From Polytrichum commune (Eukaryota; Streptophyta; Polytrichopsida; Polytrichales; Polytrichaceae), in NCBI GenBank assembly GCA_950295325.1, contig OX485803.1, positions 23,558,001 through 23,622,000 of the forward strand: 64,000 nucleotides of DNA. The letters are read 5' to 3'. Positions 21,701 to 33,700 of this stretch are shown piece after piece. Position 1 is the stretch's first letter, and every line of letters starts with the position of its first letter. The notes under the pieces were generated by a model, which saw nothing but the letters and a program-made list of their open reading frames with translations, made no database searches and was not told where the DNA came from. The translations under genes and the position numbers were made by a program.

Positions 21701-24700
21701 AATGAGATTGGCAAGGCATTGGTGGGAGTCGTCCATCCCGAAGGTCAAAGGGTTGTTATAGATTCGGGCTCGGGAAGTCTAGGTCCTAATTTTTACAATT
21801 ATGGGGATAATGGGGATTATGCCCAATGGCTAAGGGAGTACCCCGAGTCCGAGGTTGATGTAATGGTTACATTTCACCAAGTAGGCTTAGGGAGTGAATT
21901 TCCTAGTGTTAGTTTAGGAGAGGGCTCATTGTTGGAGCCATGTGAGGTGCTCACCGAGGAAGAGTGGGTTAGCGGTGGGTTAACACCTTGGGTAGATGAC
22001 GTGGAAGAGGGTGAGGTTAGTTTAATTCATGTAGATGGGACTCAAGAGGAGGATGTGATTATTGAGTCATCGAAATTGGAGGAGCCTTTACATTTCAAGA
22101 CCACGTCTACGGGGATAGTTGTAGGTCAAGATGTGAAAGATTACCCCAATGTGCCTTCCGATTGGTATCGGAACAAAGAGGAACAAGCACATGTGTCGGA
22201 AGCGGATTGGCGGTACGTGGATGTGAAATTAAAGAATGGAAAAACCCGACAAATGAAGATGGGCTCCAAATTGGGGGAGAAAGAGGTTAGGGAGTATAGC
22301 AATTTGGTGGATGAGTTTAGTGATACTTTTGCATGGTCCTACGATGAGCTTAAGGGAATTCCTAGGGAAATGGTAGAGCACCGGATTCCTTTAATTCCGG
22401 GGGCGAGGCCAATTAGACAAAAGGAGAGGAGGATGAATCCTCAATTGCAATTGTTGGTGAAAGCGGAATTGGAAAGGTTATTGAAGGCCGGGTTTATCAA
22501 GCCGGTGGAAATCACGGATTGGGTTTCTCCTATGGTCTTAGTAAAGAAAAAAAATGGGAAATTAAGGGTTTGTGTCGACTATAGGAAATTGAATTCGTGC
22601 ACACAAAAGGATCACTTCCCCTTACCTTTTATCACCTTGTTGCTTGAGGAGGTTGGAGGTCATTCGCGATATACCTTTATGGATGGGTATGCGGGTTATA
22701 ATCAAATTTCCATAGCCCTCCAAGATATCCATAAAACGGCTTTTACTACACCTTGGGGTACTTTTGTGTGGGTAGTGATGCCATTTGGGTTATGTAATGC
22801 CCCGGCTACTTTCCAACGATTAGTAATGTATATCTTCACCGACTTGTTGTTCAAATCCATGACCGTCTTTGTGGACGATTTTAGCACACAAAGTAATGTG
22901 GATGATCACCTACATTGTGTTAGGGAGGCATTGGTTAGGTGTAGGAAGATGAGGTTAGCATTGAACCCGGATAAGACATTTTTGGGAGTGAATAAGGGAG
23001 TGTTGTTGGGTTATGTTGTTAGTGAGAAAGGTAGAGAACCCGATCCGGATAAGATTGCGGCCATAAGCGACTTGGCAACTCCAACCAATTCCAAGGGGAT
23101 CTCTAAGTTGTTAGGACATGTGGGATGGTACCGGGAACTTATTCCTAATTTTTCAAAGATAGCGGTGCCCATTACCCATTTGCTCAAAAAGGATGTCAAA
23201 TTCGAGTGGACGGATGCTTGTCAAAAAGCCTTTGAGGAATTGCGGGATAGGTTGAGCACCTATCCGGTGTTGATACCACCCAATTGGGGTAAACCTTTTC
23301 ACGTCTATTGTGATGCTAGTAATGTGGCAATAGGGAGTGCGCTTTGTCAAGCAACGGGAGAAAAAGAGAAGGATCAACCTATAGCTTATGCGAGTAAGCA
23401 ATTGACCCCCGCCGAAAGAAACTACTCTACAACGGAGAGGGAGTGCCTAGCCATGGTGTTTTCCGTTAAAAAGTTTAGGCATTACCTCATGTGCAACCCG
23501 GTTGTATTTTTTGTTGACCACATGGCTATCAAGTATCTAATTAACAAGGCGGAGTTAAGTGGTAGGTTAGCTAGGTGGGTTTTGTTATTAGAAGAATTCG
23601 ACTACACGGTGGAATATAAACCGGGTCGTATGCATTTACAAGCGGACCACTTGTCTAGGTTGTCGGAGGAGATAGGAAAAAATCCGGTAAATGATATGTT
23701 AGTAGATGATAGCCTCTTTGTGGTCACTTCTACACCAGAGTGGTATGCGGGCATAGTGGAATTTCTAACAACCCACAAGTTGCCCAAAGAGTGGACAAAA
23801 GAAGAGAGAAGGAAGGTGAGGGTAAATAGTAGGCAATTTGTTGTAGTGGGCCATAGGTTGTTTAGAAGGGGGTCCGATGGTATTTTACGACGATGCGTGT
23901 CAAAAACGGAGGTTGAAGCGATTTTAATCGCTTGCCACGATAGCGCTTGCGGCGGTCACTTCTCGGGTCAACCCACCGGGCAAAAAATACTTAGAGCGGG
24001 CTACTTTTGGCCTACACTATTTAAGGACGCCCATGACTATGTAAGGAAATGCGACGCTTGCCAACGGTATGCCCGAGACGACCTTAGAATGGAGATGCCT
24101 TTACATGTATCATTACCCTTAATTCCTTTCGAAAAATGGGGCATCGACTATGTGGGTGAGGTCCATCCCCAATCTTCAAAAGGAATGAAATATATTGTGG
24201 TGGCAACCGAGTACCTCACCAAGTGGGCGGAAGCCAAAGCGGTGAAGACCGACACGGCGGAACACGCGGCAACATTTATGTACGAAAACATAATTTCGCG
24301 GTTCGGGGTGCCGAAGATCCTAGTAAGCGATAGGGGTACTCACTTTTTGAATGACTTGATTCGAGAGATGACAGAGAAATTTAAAATTGATCACCGGAAG
24401 ACTACTCCCTACCACCCACAAACCAATGGACAAACGGAAAGGGTTAACGGAATTTTGGTGAGTATACTACGCAAGACGGTTATAGACTCGAAGCGGGATT
24501 GGGATACGAAACTAACGGCGGCACTTTGGGCATACCGTACAACCTATAAGGTAACTACGCGTGCTACACCATTTTCCTTAGTCTATGGTCTTGAAGCGAC
24601 ACTACCAATCGAATATGAAGTCGAGTCACTTAGGGTGGCCGTGAGTACGAGACTTACCGAAAGTCAATCCTTACGAAATCGACTAACCGATTTGGAAGCA

Positions 24701-24988
24701 CTTGACGAAGGGAGGAGAATGGCGGCTCAACATATTGAGGCAACCCAAAGAAGGAGAAAGATTACTTTCGACAAACGACATAAGAGAAGGGCCCTAACAC
24801 CGGGAATGATGGTCATGATTCAAGACGCACGAAAGCTTGAATTTCCGGCGAAATTCAATGCGGTATGGTTAGGACCTTACCTTGTCTATGAGGTCTTTCC
24901 TAATAATTCAATTCAATTGGAAACGTTGAATGGTGAGCTCTTTTCTACCCGTACATCGGGAAGTAGATGTAAGGAGTACCGAGCTTGA
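18749..24988 (+). CDS. Ty3/gypsy gag-pol polyprotein, copy 1
   Basis: One uninterrupted 2079-codon frame encodes the whole polyprotein. Approximate domain positions: gag with an RTgag-like region (~150-330); CCHC knuckle CVQCGQPGHTRQFC (~432) and a second Cys/His-rich cluster (~497-530); aspartic protease VLVDGGSSLNIL (~850); reverse transcriptase with YAGYNQISI and FVDDF (~1373) in place of the usual YVDD; RNase H starting VYCDAS (~1518); integrase with an HHCC zinc site (~1730-1772) and D, D, E residues near ~1800, ~1859 and ~1896. No chromodomain is evident at the C-terminus. Pol order RT-RNaseH-integrase defines Ty3/gypsy. All key residues are present, so it looks competent. Confidence 0.96.
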   Translation: MQGRTRSQKPSLIVGLEKSTRKRRSSKISDRLEQDNVRIESCLNVEPRTRSILDTLELGAQLEEEITPSKLSGETSSENYPLREEFPVEVDRGLLNSSPVTMAEERGMDPPPIPPIPPIPPIPPIDPLVRPRGLPIVVPQNLAAMDMPSHLPKFYGTKDEDPSRHMERYIERLASFLITDPGYWLVWFPTTLEGEAYEWYRDHAEGHFRGWEQLQREFLNEFRPEVGQSTALRALSSLKQGREEEISAYIRRFDLVCTRFVGTMLNDDTLKQFFIQGFFKSGTIRGVLERNPLTLADAKRAARDIENLDKDHERLWRREDELIPQFIPIRPRVVAVEPAKYENQIPYAIVDTGPRPLAVREPAPLLALPAPRTDPHLEEVERRLGASQLGFQEAMIKQMQSLTDQMSLMIRSQQPGPPPPVESGRHSSGLWCVQCGQPGHTRQFCRSGQNRDQRGNGNPPQQNQRGQAPPHYGNGSNRGPQPRGQGGQNLEKKEFHPFCGRWHAQGQCWSEGQEFNCSNCGGSHPSDTCRQPDKIINVPYPVANPQQQARDNMRGARPQGVPANELRPPNLYYDHSNARQTFHPPAGLQTTTGYIPIQNRQGVPPNGSNGRQAPPTDPGPSNSQDVRFMDGVLEATCDDMLPLPTRIGEEQSQWPPHTNAITYELVKGKGVVEEAPALAVTTRARRGDAPLEVGIGEQGNYSSDEEINLSELDRVARRATKDVERENIILQDRERTNAVHDLDNSDVGEWEGPGVPVDEFDVVGNSKVERSTGYDLWADLSTLKADITFGQLLEISPTARKTLKEGMPVHKRMRKVKAKIAARIQSQGGRDVKAIEIEVVIVDKVVPNVLVDGGSSLNILPEDTMKKLGLGLTGPSPLVINMANQSSTTPLGMIKDCRMTTGGEEYLVTFHVIKMHSNKDTFPILLGRPWLRMANAMVNWGGPKPSITYGPEGNRVIVSIGSLQGWMKKEMYLPLEKEIDDLNENEIGKALVGVVHPEGQRVVIDSGSGSLGPNFYNYGDNGDYAQWLREYPESEVDVMVTFHQVGLGSEFPSVSLGEGSLLEPCEVLTEEEWVSGGLTPWVDDVEEGEVSLIHVDGTQEEDVIIESSKLEEPLHFKTTSTGIVVGQDVKDYPNVPSDWYRNKEEQAHVSEADWRYVDVKLKNGKTRQMKMGSKLGEKEVREYSNLVDEFSDTFAWSYDELKGIPREMVEHRIPLIPGARPIRQKERRMNPQLQLLVKAELERLLKAGFIKPVEITDWVSPMVLVKKKNGKLRVCVDYRKLNSCTQKDHFPLPFITLLLEEVGGHSRYTFMDGYAGYNQISIALQDIHKTAFTTPWGTFVWVVMPFGLCNAPATFQRLVMYIFTDLLFKSMTVFVDDFSTQSNVDDHLHCVREALVRCRKMRLALNPDKTFLGVNKGVLLGYVVSEKGREPDPDKIAAISDLATPTNSKGISKLLGHVGWYRELIPNFSKIAVPITHLLKKDVKFEWTDACQKAFEELRDRLSTYPVLIPPNWGKPFHVYCDASNVAIGSALCQATGEKEKDQPIAYASKQLTPAERNYSTTERECLAMVFSVKKFRHYLMCNPVVFFVDHMAIKYLINKAELSGRLARWVLLLEEFDYTVEYKPGRMHLQADHLSRLSEEIGKNPVNDMLVDDSLFVVTSTPEWYAGIVEFLTTHKLPKEWTKEERRKVRVNSRQFVVVGHRLFRRGSDGILRRCVSKTEVEAILIACHDSACGGHFSGQPTGQKILRAGYFWPTLFKDAHDYVRKCDACQRYARDDLRMEMPLHVSLPLIPFEKWGIDYVGEVHPQSSKGMKYIVVATEYLTKWAEAKAVKTDTAEHAATFMYENIISRFGVPKILVSDRGTHFLNDLIREMTEKFKIDHRKTTPYHPQTNGQTERVNGILVSILRKTVIDSKRDWDTKLTAALWAYRTTYKVTTRATPFSLVYGLEATLPIEYEVESLRVAVSTRLTESQSLRNRLTDLEALDEGRRMAAQHIEATQRRRKITFDKRHKRRALTPGMMVMIQDARKLEFPAKFNAVWLGPYLVYEVFPNNSIQLETLNGELFSTRTSGSRCKEYRA

Positions 24989-25049
24989 CTAGGCAACTTA
25001 CCCTTGGAGCAAGAGATGTTTGGATTCATCCCCCGATGGTCGCCAATTA

Positions 25050-26879
25050 TGTGAGCCCAAAAGGGTGCCCACATTTAGTCTTAGACCCTTGAAACGTTAG
25101 TTGATGCACTTTGAAGTAGCATGTTACTTCACAAAAATATAAAAAGAGTGAAATGTTAGTCTTAGAAGTACCATGTTGTAAGAGGCTAGGATGTGAGTTG
25201 TTATTGTGTTTTTACCTTCGGAAGGATTTGAGTGAATGAGGATAGGTAAGGAGAACTTGGATTGAGTGGTTAGTGAGTAGGCTAGTACAAATGGATGGAG
25301 ACAACCAAAGTGACTCAAGAAGCAAGTGCATTCGAATTGGGATGAATGGAGGATCACATGGAGCGCACAAGTGGACCACCTCATCATGGCCACTTAATGG
25401 GGAAGGCCCAAGGAAGAATGCAAGGTGGAGGATAAGCAAATTCTCAAAGCACCAATCAAATCACGAGTTAAGCATCGTGGTTTGAATTAAGTGGTGAGCG
25501 ACGATTTGGGAAAGTAAGGGGAGAAAGTTATGGCGGCGGAAAGCGAAGGAGGCTAAGTTTGGGTTGAAGCATCCCAAGTTTGGTAAAGTGTGGTAGGTAG
25601 AAAGCCAAGGCTAGTTAAATGTTCGAATTAGGATCCTTGTTGATCAATTGAGGGAGGAAGGCTTAGAAGATAGGATTGGCGCCTACTAAGTAGGAGGAAA
25701 TCTCAAGGGCTTATCGTGAGCCTTGAGGGTGCTCACCCCCTCAAGCTTACTATATAATCCCTCATTCTTCCCTCACTCATCCTCTCTTTCCTTTGTGCTC
25801 CAAGGCACCCCACGAGTTATAAGTGTGGGTGTGGGAAGCCATATTGGAGCACATGTGTGTGCTTAGTTTTTAGTTTGAGAGCCAAGGCTTGTTAGCCTTG
25901 AAGAGGGCTTGACCTCTTGGTAGAATTAGTGTTGACGTGAAGGATTTTAAAGTTAATTCATGATTCCAATTTGTGGTACTTAAAGTTCATGTTTTGAATA
26001 CACGTGGTTGCAAGTTCCATGTTTAAGAGTTGAGCACTTGATGTTGTGATGAGTGCAAAAATATACTTGTGTGGATTAGTTAGTCTTAGTGAAGTTAGGA
26101 AATTCTCTCTCCCCCTCTCCTCTCTAGGATTTTAGGATTTTAGGATTAGAGAAGAATTGTGTGATTAGAAAGGGGTTGTTAGTAGAATTAGGGAAATTAG
26201 GTAGGAAGATTAGTTAAGGGCTTGAATAATTAGTGAGGTAGTTGGGGATTACAACTACAAAGTTGTGGGTTCATGAAGGAGCTGGGTTTATGAAGGAGCT
26301 GGGTTTGTTTAGTTAGAAAGTAAAGAGCTGGGTTTATGAAGGACCTGGGTTTGTTTAGTTAGAAGCTAAGGAGCTGGGTTCATGAAGGAGCTGGGTTTAT
26401 GAAGGACCTGGGTTTGTTTAGTTAGAAGCTAAGAAGCTGGGTTTATGAAGGAGCTGGGTTTATGAAGGAGCTAGGTTTATGTAATTAGAAAGTAAAGAGA
26501 TGGGTTCATGAAGGAGCTTAGTAGATAGCCTACCTAATTAGCTCATAGACAAGTAGTTAGTTACATTATGCTAGTTAGTGTTATGTGTGGCTTTCACAAG
26601 TAAATGTATTTGAGATTGACTATAGAGAATAGTGTTTTTTTTAACACTTGCATCCTCTCTTTAAAAATAAACCACGTGCACAACTTAATGGAGAATGTGG
26701 AGCACTCTCGCGATGGCAAGACAAAGGAAGCAAAGACCAAAGTTAAATCCAAGACCACTTGAAGGGTGAACCTTGCACTATGGACTCATCCAAGTCCAAA
26801 TCCAATACCGCGGAGGAATGTGAGCCCAAACCCACTACTCGGACTACGGACGCTTAAGGGTGGGGGGTTTGGCCTCACA
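25050..26879 (+). repeat. LTR 2, shared by both internal regions
   Basis: Same length and ends as LTR 1, offset by 9040 bp; I saw no difference in the stretches compared. It serves as 3' LTR for the first internal region and 5' LTR for the second. No target duplication flanks it: left is CCAATTA and right TAATTGG, both internal-region sequence. Confidence 0.95.
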
Positions 26880-26883
26880 TAAT

Positions 26884-26902
26884 TGGTGCGTCCGCCGGGA
26901 GC
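26884..26902 (+). promoter_or_regulatory. Primer binding site, copy 2
   Basis: Identical to 17844-17862, placed the same distance after LTR 2. Its presence shows that the second internal region is complete at its 5' end. Confidence 0.65.
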
Positions 26903-27788
26903 GAAGCGGAAGGTAGTTACAAGACTTGGAGGCGACTAGGAGACTTGGAGGCAACTAGGAAAAATTGGAGACACAAACTTGAGAGAAGGGAAGAAGCACC
27001 CGAAACTCGGTAAGTATTCTCTCTTTGGGTTATATTTGAATTCATTGTATTTCAACTATTCCTTGGAATGAATTGCATTGTCAATTACGCAAATTCATTT
27101 TTGAGGAAGGAGCGCGGCGAAGGTAAGTCCTCAACCTTTTTGGGGATTTGCTAAGAACTTAAAAGGAACCTATAACCGAGTAGCTCATTAAAACATTAGA
27201 GGGTAAATTCACCTTAGGACATTGAACTTTGACACTCACCTCGGGGTGAGTCTCAAAGTTTTGGGAGTTGTCATTTCATGCTCTAGATTAAATTAATATT
27301 TCACAAAGTTTATGGTGTTGTTACATTGAATCACGATTGAGGGGAGTGCTAACTCACAGGGGGATGCGATTGCTCAAGGTATGTTTATTTCTTCAAAGTG
27401 AACTCATTAACTAATTAAGGAATGCCTTTTGTACTCGTGATTGTTGTTATCCGTTGTAGAGGGTAATTCCCGAATTGTGGATGGTGTGAGAAGTTGAAGG
27501 GTGAAGCCTCGACTTTTAACATAATCTACTCGGAAGGTCACCCCCTCACAATCGGTATTGTGGTGAGTGTTAATTTGCGGGAAGGTGCGGAGGTGATGCT
27601 CCGACTTAACCAAAAAATTAACATGAACATGCCTATCCCCTATTGGGATTCTTTCACCTAAGTGGGCTTGCAGGTTCTTTTCCTCACCTCCTAAAAAAAT
27701 TATAACCACACCAAGACAAGTGAAAATATTAAGAGGAGAATTGCTAGGATTATGTGTGGTCAAGTGAGGGTCGATCGATTCTTATGGA

Positions 27789-30700
27789 ATGCAAGGTAGG
27801 ACTCGCTCACAAAAACCAAGTTTGATAGTAGGACTAGAGAAATCTACTCGAAAGAGGCGGTCCTCTAAAATCAGTGATAGATTAGAACAAGATAATGTTA
27901 GAATAGAGAGTTGTTTGAACGTCGAACCTAGGACTAGGTCAATTCTAGACACCTTAGAACTTGGAGCTCAACTTGAAGAGGAGATCACTCCCTCCAAATT
28001 GAGTGGTGAAACTTCTTCGGAAAATTACCCACTTAGAGAAGAATTCCCGGTAGAAGTTGATAGGGGATTGTTGAATAGTTCACCGGTCACCATGGCCGAG
28101 GAACGGGGGATGGATCCACCACCCATACCCCCAATTCCGCCCATACCTCCTATACCTCCAATAGACCCATTGGTTAGGCCAAGAGGCCTACCAATTGTGG
28201 TTCCACAAAATTTAGCGGCGATGGATATGCCATCTCATCTCCCTAAATTTTATGGGACCAAGGATGAGGACCCCTCTCGGCACATGGAACGGTATATCGA
28301 ACGGTTGGCTAGCTTCCTCATAACCGACCCGGGTTATTGGTTAGTGTGGTTTCCTACCACTCTAGAGGGGGAAGCCTATGAATGGTATCGGGATCATGCC
28401 GAGGGACATTTTAGGGGATGGGAACAATTACAAAGGGAGTTTCTTAACGAATTTAGGCCGGAAGTGGGTCAAAGTACCGCATTAAGGGCATTGTCGTCAT
28501 TGAAGCAAGGAAGGGAGGAAGAAATTTCGGCTTACATTAGGAGGTTTGATTTAGTGTGCACTAGATTTGTGGGTACCATGCTCAACGACGACACGCTAAA
28601 GCAATTTTTCATTCAAGGGTTTTTTAAGTCCGGAACTATTAGGGGTGTTCTAGAAAGGAATCCCTTAACCTTGGCGGATGCCAAGCGTGCGGCTAGAGAT
28701 ATTGAAAACTTGGATAAAGATCACGAAAGGCTATGGAGAAGGGAGGATGAATTGATCCCACAATTCATCCCCATACGCCCTAGGGTGGTAGCGGTAGAAC
28801 CCGCTAAGTATGAGAACCAAATTCCATATGCCATTGTGGACACCGGTCCCCGACCTTTAGCGGTTAGGGAACCGGCACCTCTTTTGGCACTACCGGCCCC
28901 TAGAACGGATCCACACTTGGAGGAGGTTGAGAGAAGACTAGGTGCTAGCCAACTAGGATTCCAAGAGGCTATGATAAAACAAATGCAAAGCCTCACGGAT
29001 CAAATGTCATTAATGATCCGGAGTCAACAACCGGGGCCTCCACCCCCGGTTGAGTCGGGTAGGCATTCTTCCGGATTATGGTGTGTCCAATGTGGCCAAC
29101 CGGGCCACACGCGTCAATTTTGTAGAAGTGGACAAAACCGTGACCAAAGAGGAAACGGTAACCCACCTCAACAAAATCAACGAGGTCAAGCGCCACCTCA
29201 CTATGGAAATGGAAGCAATAGAGGACCACAACCTAGAGGGCAAGGTGGCCAAAATTTAGAGAAGAAGGAATTTCATCCCTTTTGTGGAAGGTGGCACGCT
29301 CAAGGACAATGTTGGTCCGAAGGTCAAGAGTTTAATTGTAGCAATTGTGGAGGAAGTCATCCCTCGGATACGTGTCGCCAACCGGACAAAATAATTAATG
29401 TCCCTTACCCGGTGGCTAATCCACAACAACAAGCAAGGGATAATATGCGAGGTGCTAGGCCACAAGGAGTACCGGCCAATGAACTTAGGCCACCTAACTT
29501 ATACTATGACCATAGTAATGCTAGGCAAACTTTTCATCCACCGGCGGGCTTGCAAACTACAACCGGTTACATTCCAATACAAAATAGACAAGGAGTTCCA
29601 CCTAATGGTAGTAACGGGAGACAAGCGCCTCCAACGGATCCGGGACCATCTAACTCCCAAGATGTTAGGTTCATGGATGGAGTGTTGGAGGCCACATGTG
29701 ATGACATGCTTCCTCTCCCAACGAGAATTGGAGAGGAGCAAAGTCAATGGCCTCCTCACACCAATGCTATTACATATGAGTTAGTGAAGGGTAAGGGTGT
29801 GGTTGAAGAAGCACCTGCACTAGCGGTAACTACTAGGGCTAGGAGAGGGGATGCCCCGTTGGAGGTAGGAATAGGAGAGCAAGGAAATTACTCTTCGGAT
29901 GAAGAGATTAATCTCTCCGAGTTGGATAGGGTAGCTAGAAGAGCTACTAAGGATGTGGAGAGGGAAAATATAATTTTACAAGATAGGGAGAGGACTAATG
30001 CGGTACATGACTTGGATAATAGCGATGTGGGTGAATGGGAAGGACCGGGGGTTCCCGTAGACGAATTCGACGTAGTGGGTAATTCTAAGGTGGAAAGATC
30101 TACCGGGTACGACTTGTGGGCGGACCTTAGTACACTCAAGGCGGATATTACTTTCGGCCAACTATTGGAAATTTCACCCACGGCAAGGAAAACATTAAAG
30201 GAGGGAATGCCGGTACACAAGAGGATGAGGAAGGTGAAAGCTAAAATAGCCGCTAGGATCCAATCACAAGGTGGAAGAGACGTGAAAGCTATAGAAATAG
30301 AAGTTGTTATAGTAGATAAGGTGGTTCCTAATGTGCTAGTCGACGGAGGGAGTAGTCTAAATATACTACCGGAGGATACTATGAAAAAATTGGGACTTGG
30401 ACTCACGGGGCCTTCACCTTTGGTCATAAATATGGCAAATCAAAGTTCGACTACGCCTTTGGGGATGATCAAGGATTGTAGAATGACTACGGGAGGTGAG
30501 GAGTACTTGGTCACCTTCCATGTCATTAAAATGCACTCCAACAAGGACACCTTCCCCATTTTGCTAGGTAGGCCTTGGTTGCGGATGGCGAATGCTATGG
30601 TCAATTGGGGTGGACCTAAATCATCCATCACTTATGGTCCGGAGGGTAATAGGGTCATAGTGTCCATTGGTTCATTACAAGGATGGATGAAGAAGGAGAT

Positions 30701-33700
30701 GTATTTGCCATTGGAGAAGGAAATTGATGACTTAAATGAGAATGAGATTGGCAAGGCATTGGTGGGAGTCGTCCATCCCGAAGGTCAAAGGGTTGTTATA
30801 GATTCGGGCTCGGGAAGTCTAGGTCCTAATTTTTACAATTATGGGGATAATGGGGATTATGCCCAATGGCTAAGGGAGTACCCCGAGTCCGAGGTTGATG
30901 TAATGGTTACATTTCACCAAGTAGGCTTAGGGAGTGAATTTCCTAGTGTTAGTTTAGGAGAGGGCTCATTGTTGGAGCCATGTGAGGTGCTCACCGAGGA
31001 AGAGTGGGTTAGCGGTGGGTTAACACCTTGGGTAGATGACGTGGAAGAGGGTGAGGTTAGTTTAATTCATGTAGATGGGACTCAAGAGGAGGATGTGATT
31101 ATTGAGTCATCGAAATTGGAGGAGCCTTTACATTTCAAGACCACGTCTACGGGGATAGTTGTAGGTCAAGATGTGAAAGATTACCCCAATGTGCCTTCCG
31201 ATTGGTATCGGAACAAAGAGGAACAAGCACATGTGTCGGAAGCGGATTGGCGGTACGTGGATGTGAAATTAAAGAATGGAAAAACCCGACAAATGAAGAT
31301 GGGCTCCAAATTGGGGGAGAAAGAGGTTAGGGAGTATAGCAATTTGGTGGATGAGTTTAGTGATACTTTTGCATGGTCCTACGATGAGCTTAAGGGAATT
31401 CCTAGGGAAATGGTAGAGCACCGGATTCCTTTAATTCCGGGGGCGAGGCCAATTAGACAAAAGGAGAGGAGGATGAATCCTCAATTGCAATTGTTGGTGA
31501 AAGCGGAATTGGAAAGGTTATTGAAGGCCGGGTTTATCAAGCCGGTGGAAATCACGGATTGGGTTTCTCCTATGGTCTTAGTAAAGAAAAAAAATGGGAA
31601 ATTAAGGGTTTGTGTCGACTATAGGAAATTGAATTCGTGCACACAAAAGGATCACTTCCCCTTACCTTTTATCACCTTGTTGCTTGAGGAGGTTGGAGGT
31701 CATTCGCGATATACCTTTATGGATGGGTATGCGGGTTATAATCAAATTTCCATAGCCCTCCAAGATATCCATAAAACGGCTTTTACTACACCTTGGGGTA
31801 CTTTTGTGTGGGTAGTGATGCCATTTGGGTTATGTAATGCCCCGGCTACTTTCCAACGATTAGTAATGTATATCTTCACCGACTTGTTGTTCAAATCCAT
31901 GACCGTCTTTGTGGACGATTTTAGCACACAAAGTAATGTGGATGATCACCTACATTGTGTTAGGGAGGCATTGGTTAGGTGTAGGAAGATGAGGTTAGCA
32001 TTGAACCCGGATAAGACATTTTTGGGAGTGAATAAGGGAGTGTTGTTGGGTTATGTTGTTAGTGAGAAAGGTAGAGAACCCGATCCGGATAAGATTGCGG
32101 CCATAAGCGACTTGGCAACTCCAACCAATTCCAAGGGGATCTCTAAGTTGTTAGGACATGTGGGATGGTACCGGGAACTTATTCCTAATTTTTCAAAGAT
32201 AGCGGTGCCCATTACCCATTTGCTCAAAAAGGATGTCAAATTCGAGTGGACGGATGCTTGTCAAAAAGCCTTTGAGGAATTGCGGGATAGGTTGAGCACC
32301 TATCCGGTGTTGATACCACCCAATTGGGGTAAACCTTTTCACGTCTATTGTGATGCTAGTAATGTGGCAATAGGGAGTGCGCTTTGTCAAGCAACGGGAG
32401 AAAAAGAGAAGGATCAACCTATAGCTTATGCGAGTAAGCAATTGACCCCCGCCGAAAGAAACTACTCTACAACGGAGAGGGAGTGCCTAGCCATGGTGTT
32501 TTCCGTTAAAAAGTTTAGGCATTACCTCATGTGCAACCCGGTTGTATTTTTTGTTGACCACATGGCTATCAAGTATCTAATTAACAAGGCGGAGTTAAGT
32601 GGTAGGTTAGCTAGGTGGGTTTTGTTATTAGAAGAATTCGACTACACGGTGGAATATAAACCGGGTCGTATGCATTTACAAGCGGACCACTTGTCTAGGT
32701 TGTCGGAGGAGATAGGAAAAAATCCGGTAAATGATATGTTAGTAGATGATAGCCTCTTTGTGGTCACTTCTACACCAGAGTGGTATGCGGGCATAGTGGA
32801 ATTTCTAACAACCCACAAGTTGCCCAAAGAGTGGACAAAAGAAGAGAGAAGGAAGGTGAGGGTAAATAGTAGGCAATTTGTTGTAGTGGGCCATAGGTTG
32901 TTTAGAAGGGGGTCCGATGGTATTTTACGACGATGCGTGTCAAAAACGGAGGTTGAAGCGATTTTAATCGCTTGCCACGATAGCGCTTGCGGCGGTCACT
33001 TCTCGGGTCAACCCACCGGGCAAAAAATACTTAGAGCGGGCTACTTTTGGCCTACACTATTTAAGGACGCCCATGACTATGTAAGGAAATGCGACGCTTG
33101 CCAACGGTATGCCCGAGACGACCTTAGAATGGAGATGCCTTTACATGTATCATTACCCTTAATTCCTTTCGAAAAATGGGGCATCGACTATGTGGGTGAG
33201 GTCCATCCCCAATCTTCAAAAGGAATGAAATATATTGTGGTGGCAACCGAGTACCTCACCAAGTGGGCGGAAGCCAAAGCGGTGAAGACCGACACGGCGG
33301 AACACGCGGCAACATTTATGTACGAAAACATAATTTCGCGGTTCGGGGTGCCGAAGATCCTAGTAAGCGATAGGGGTACTCACTTTTTGAATGACTTGAT
33401 TCGAGAGATGACAGAGAAATTTAAAATTGATCACCGGAAGACTACTCCCTACCACCCACAAACCAATGGACAAACGGAAAGGGTTAACGGAATTTTGGTG
33501 AGTATACTACGCAAGACGGTTATAGACTCGAAGCGGGATTGGGATACGAAACTAACGGCGGCACTTTGGGCATACCGTACAACCTATAAGGTAACTACGC
33601 GTGCTACACCATTTTCCTTAGTCTATGGTCTTGAAGCGACACTACCAATCGAATATGAAGTCGAGTCACTTAGGGTGGCCGTGAGTACGAGACTTACCGA

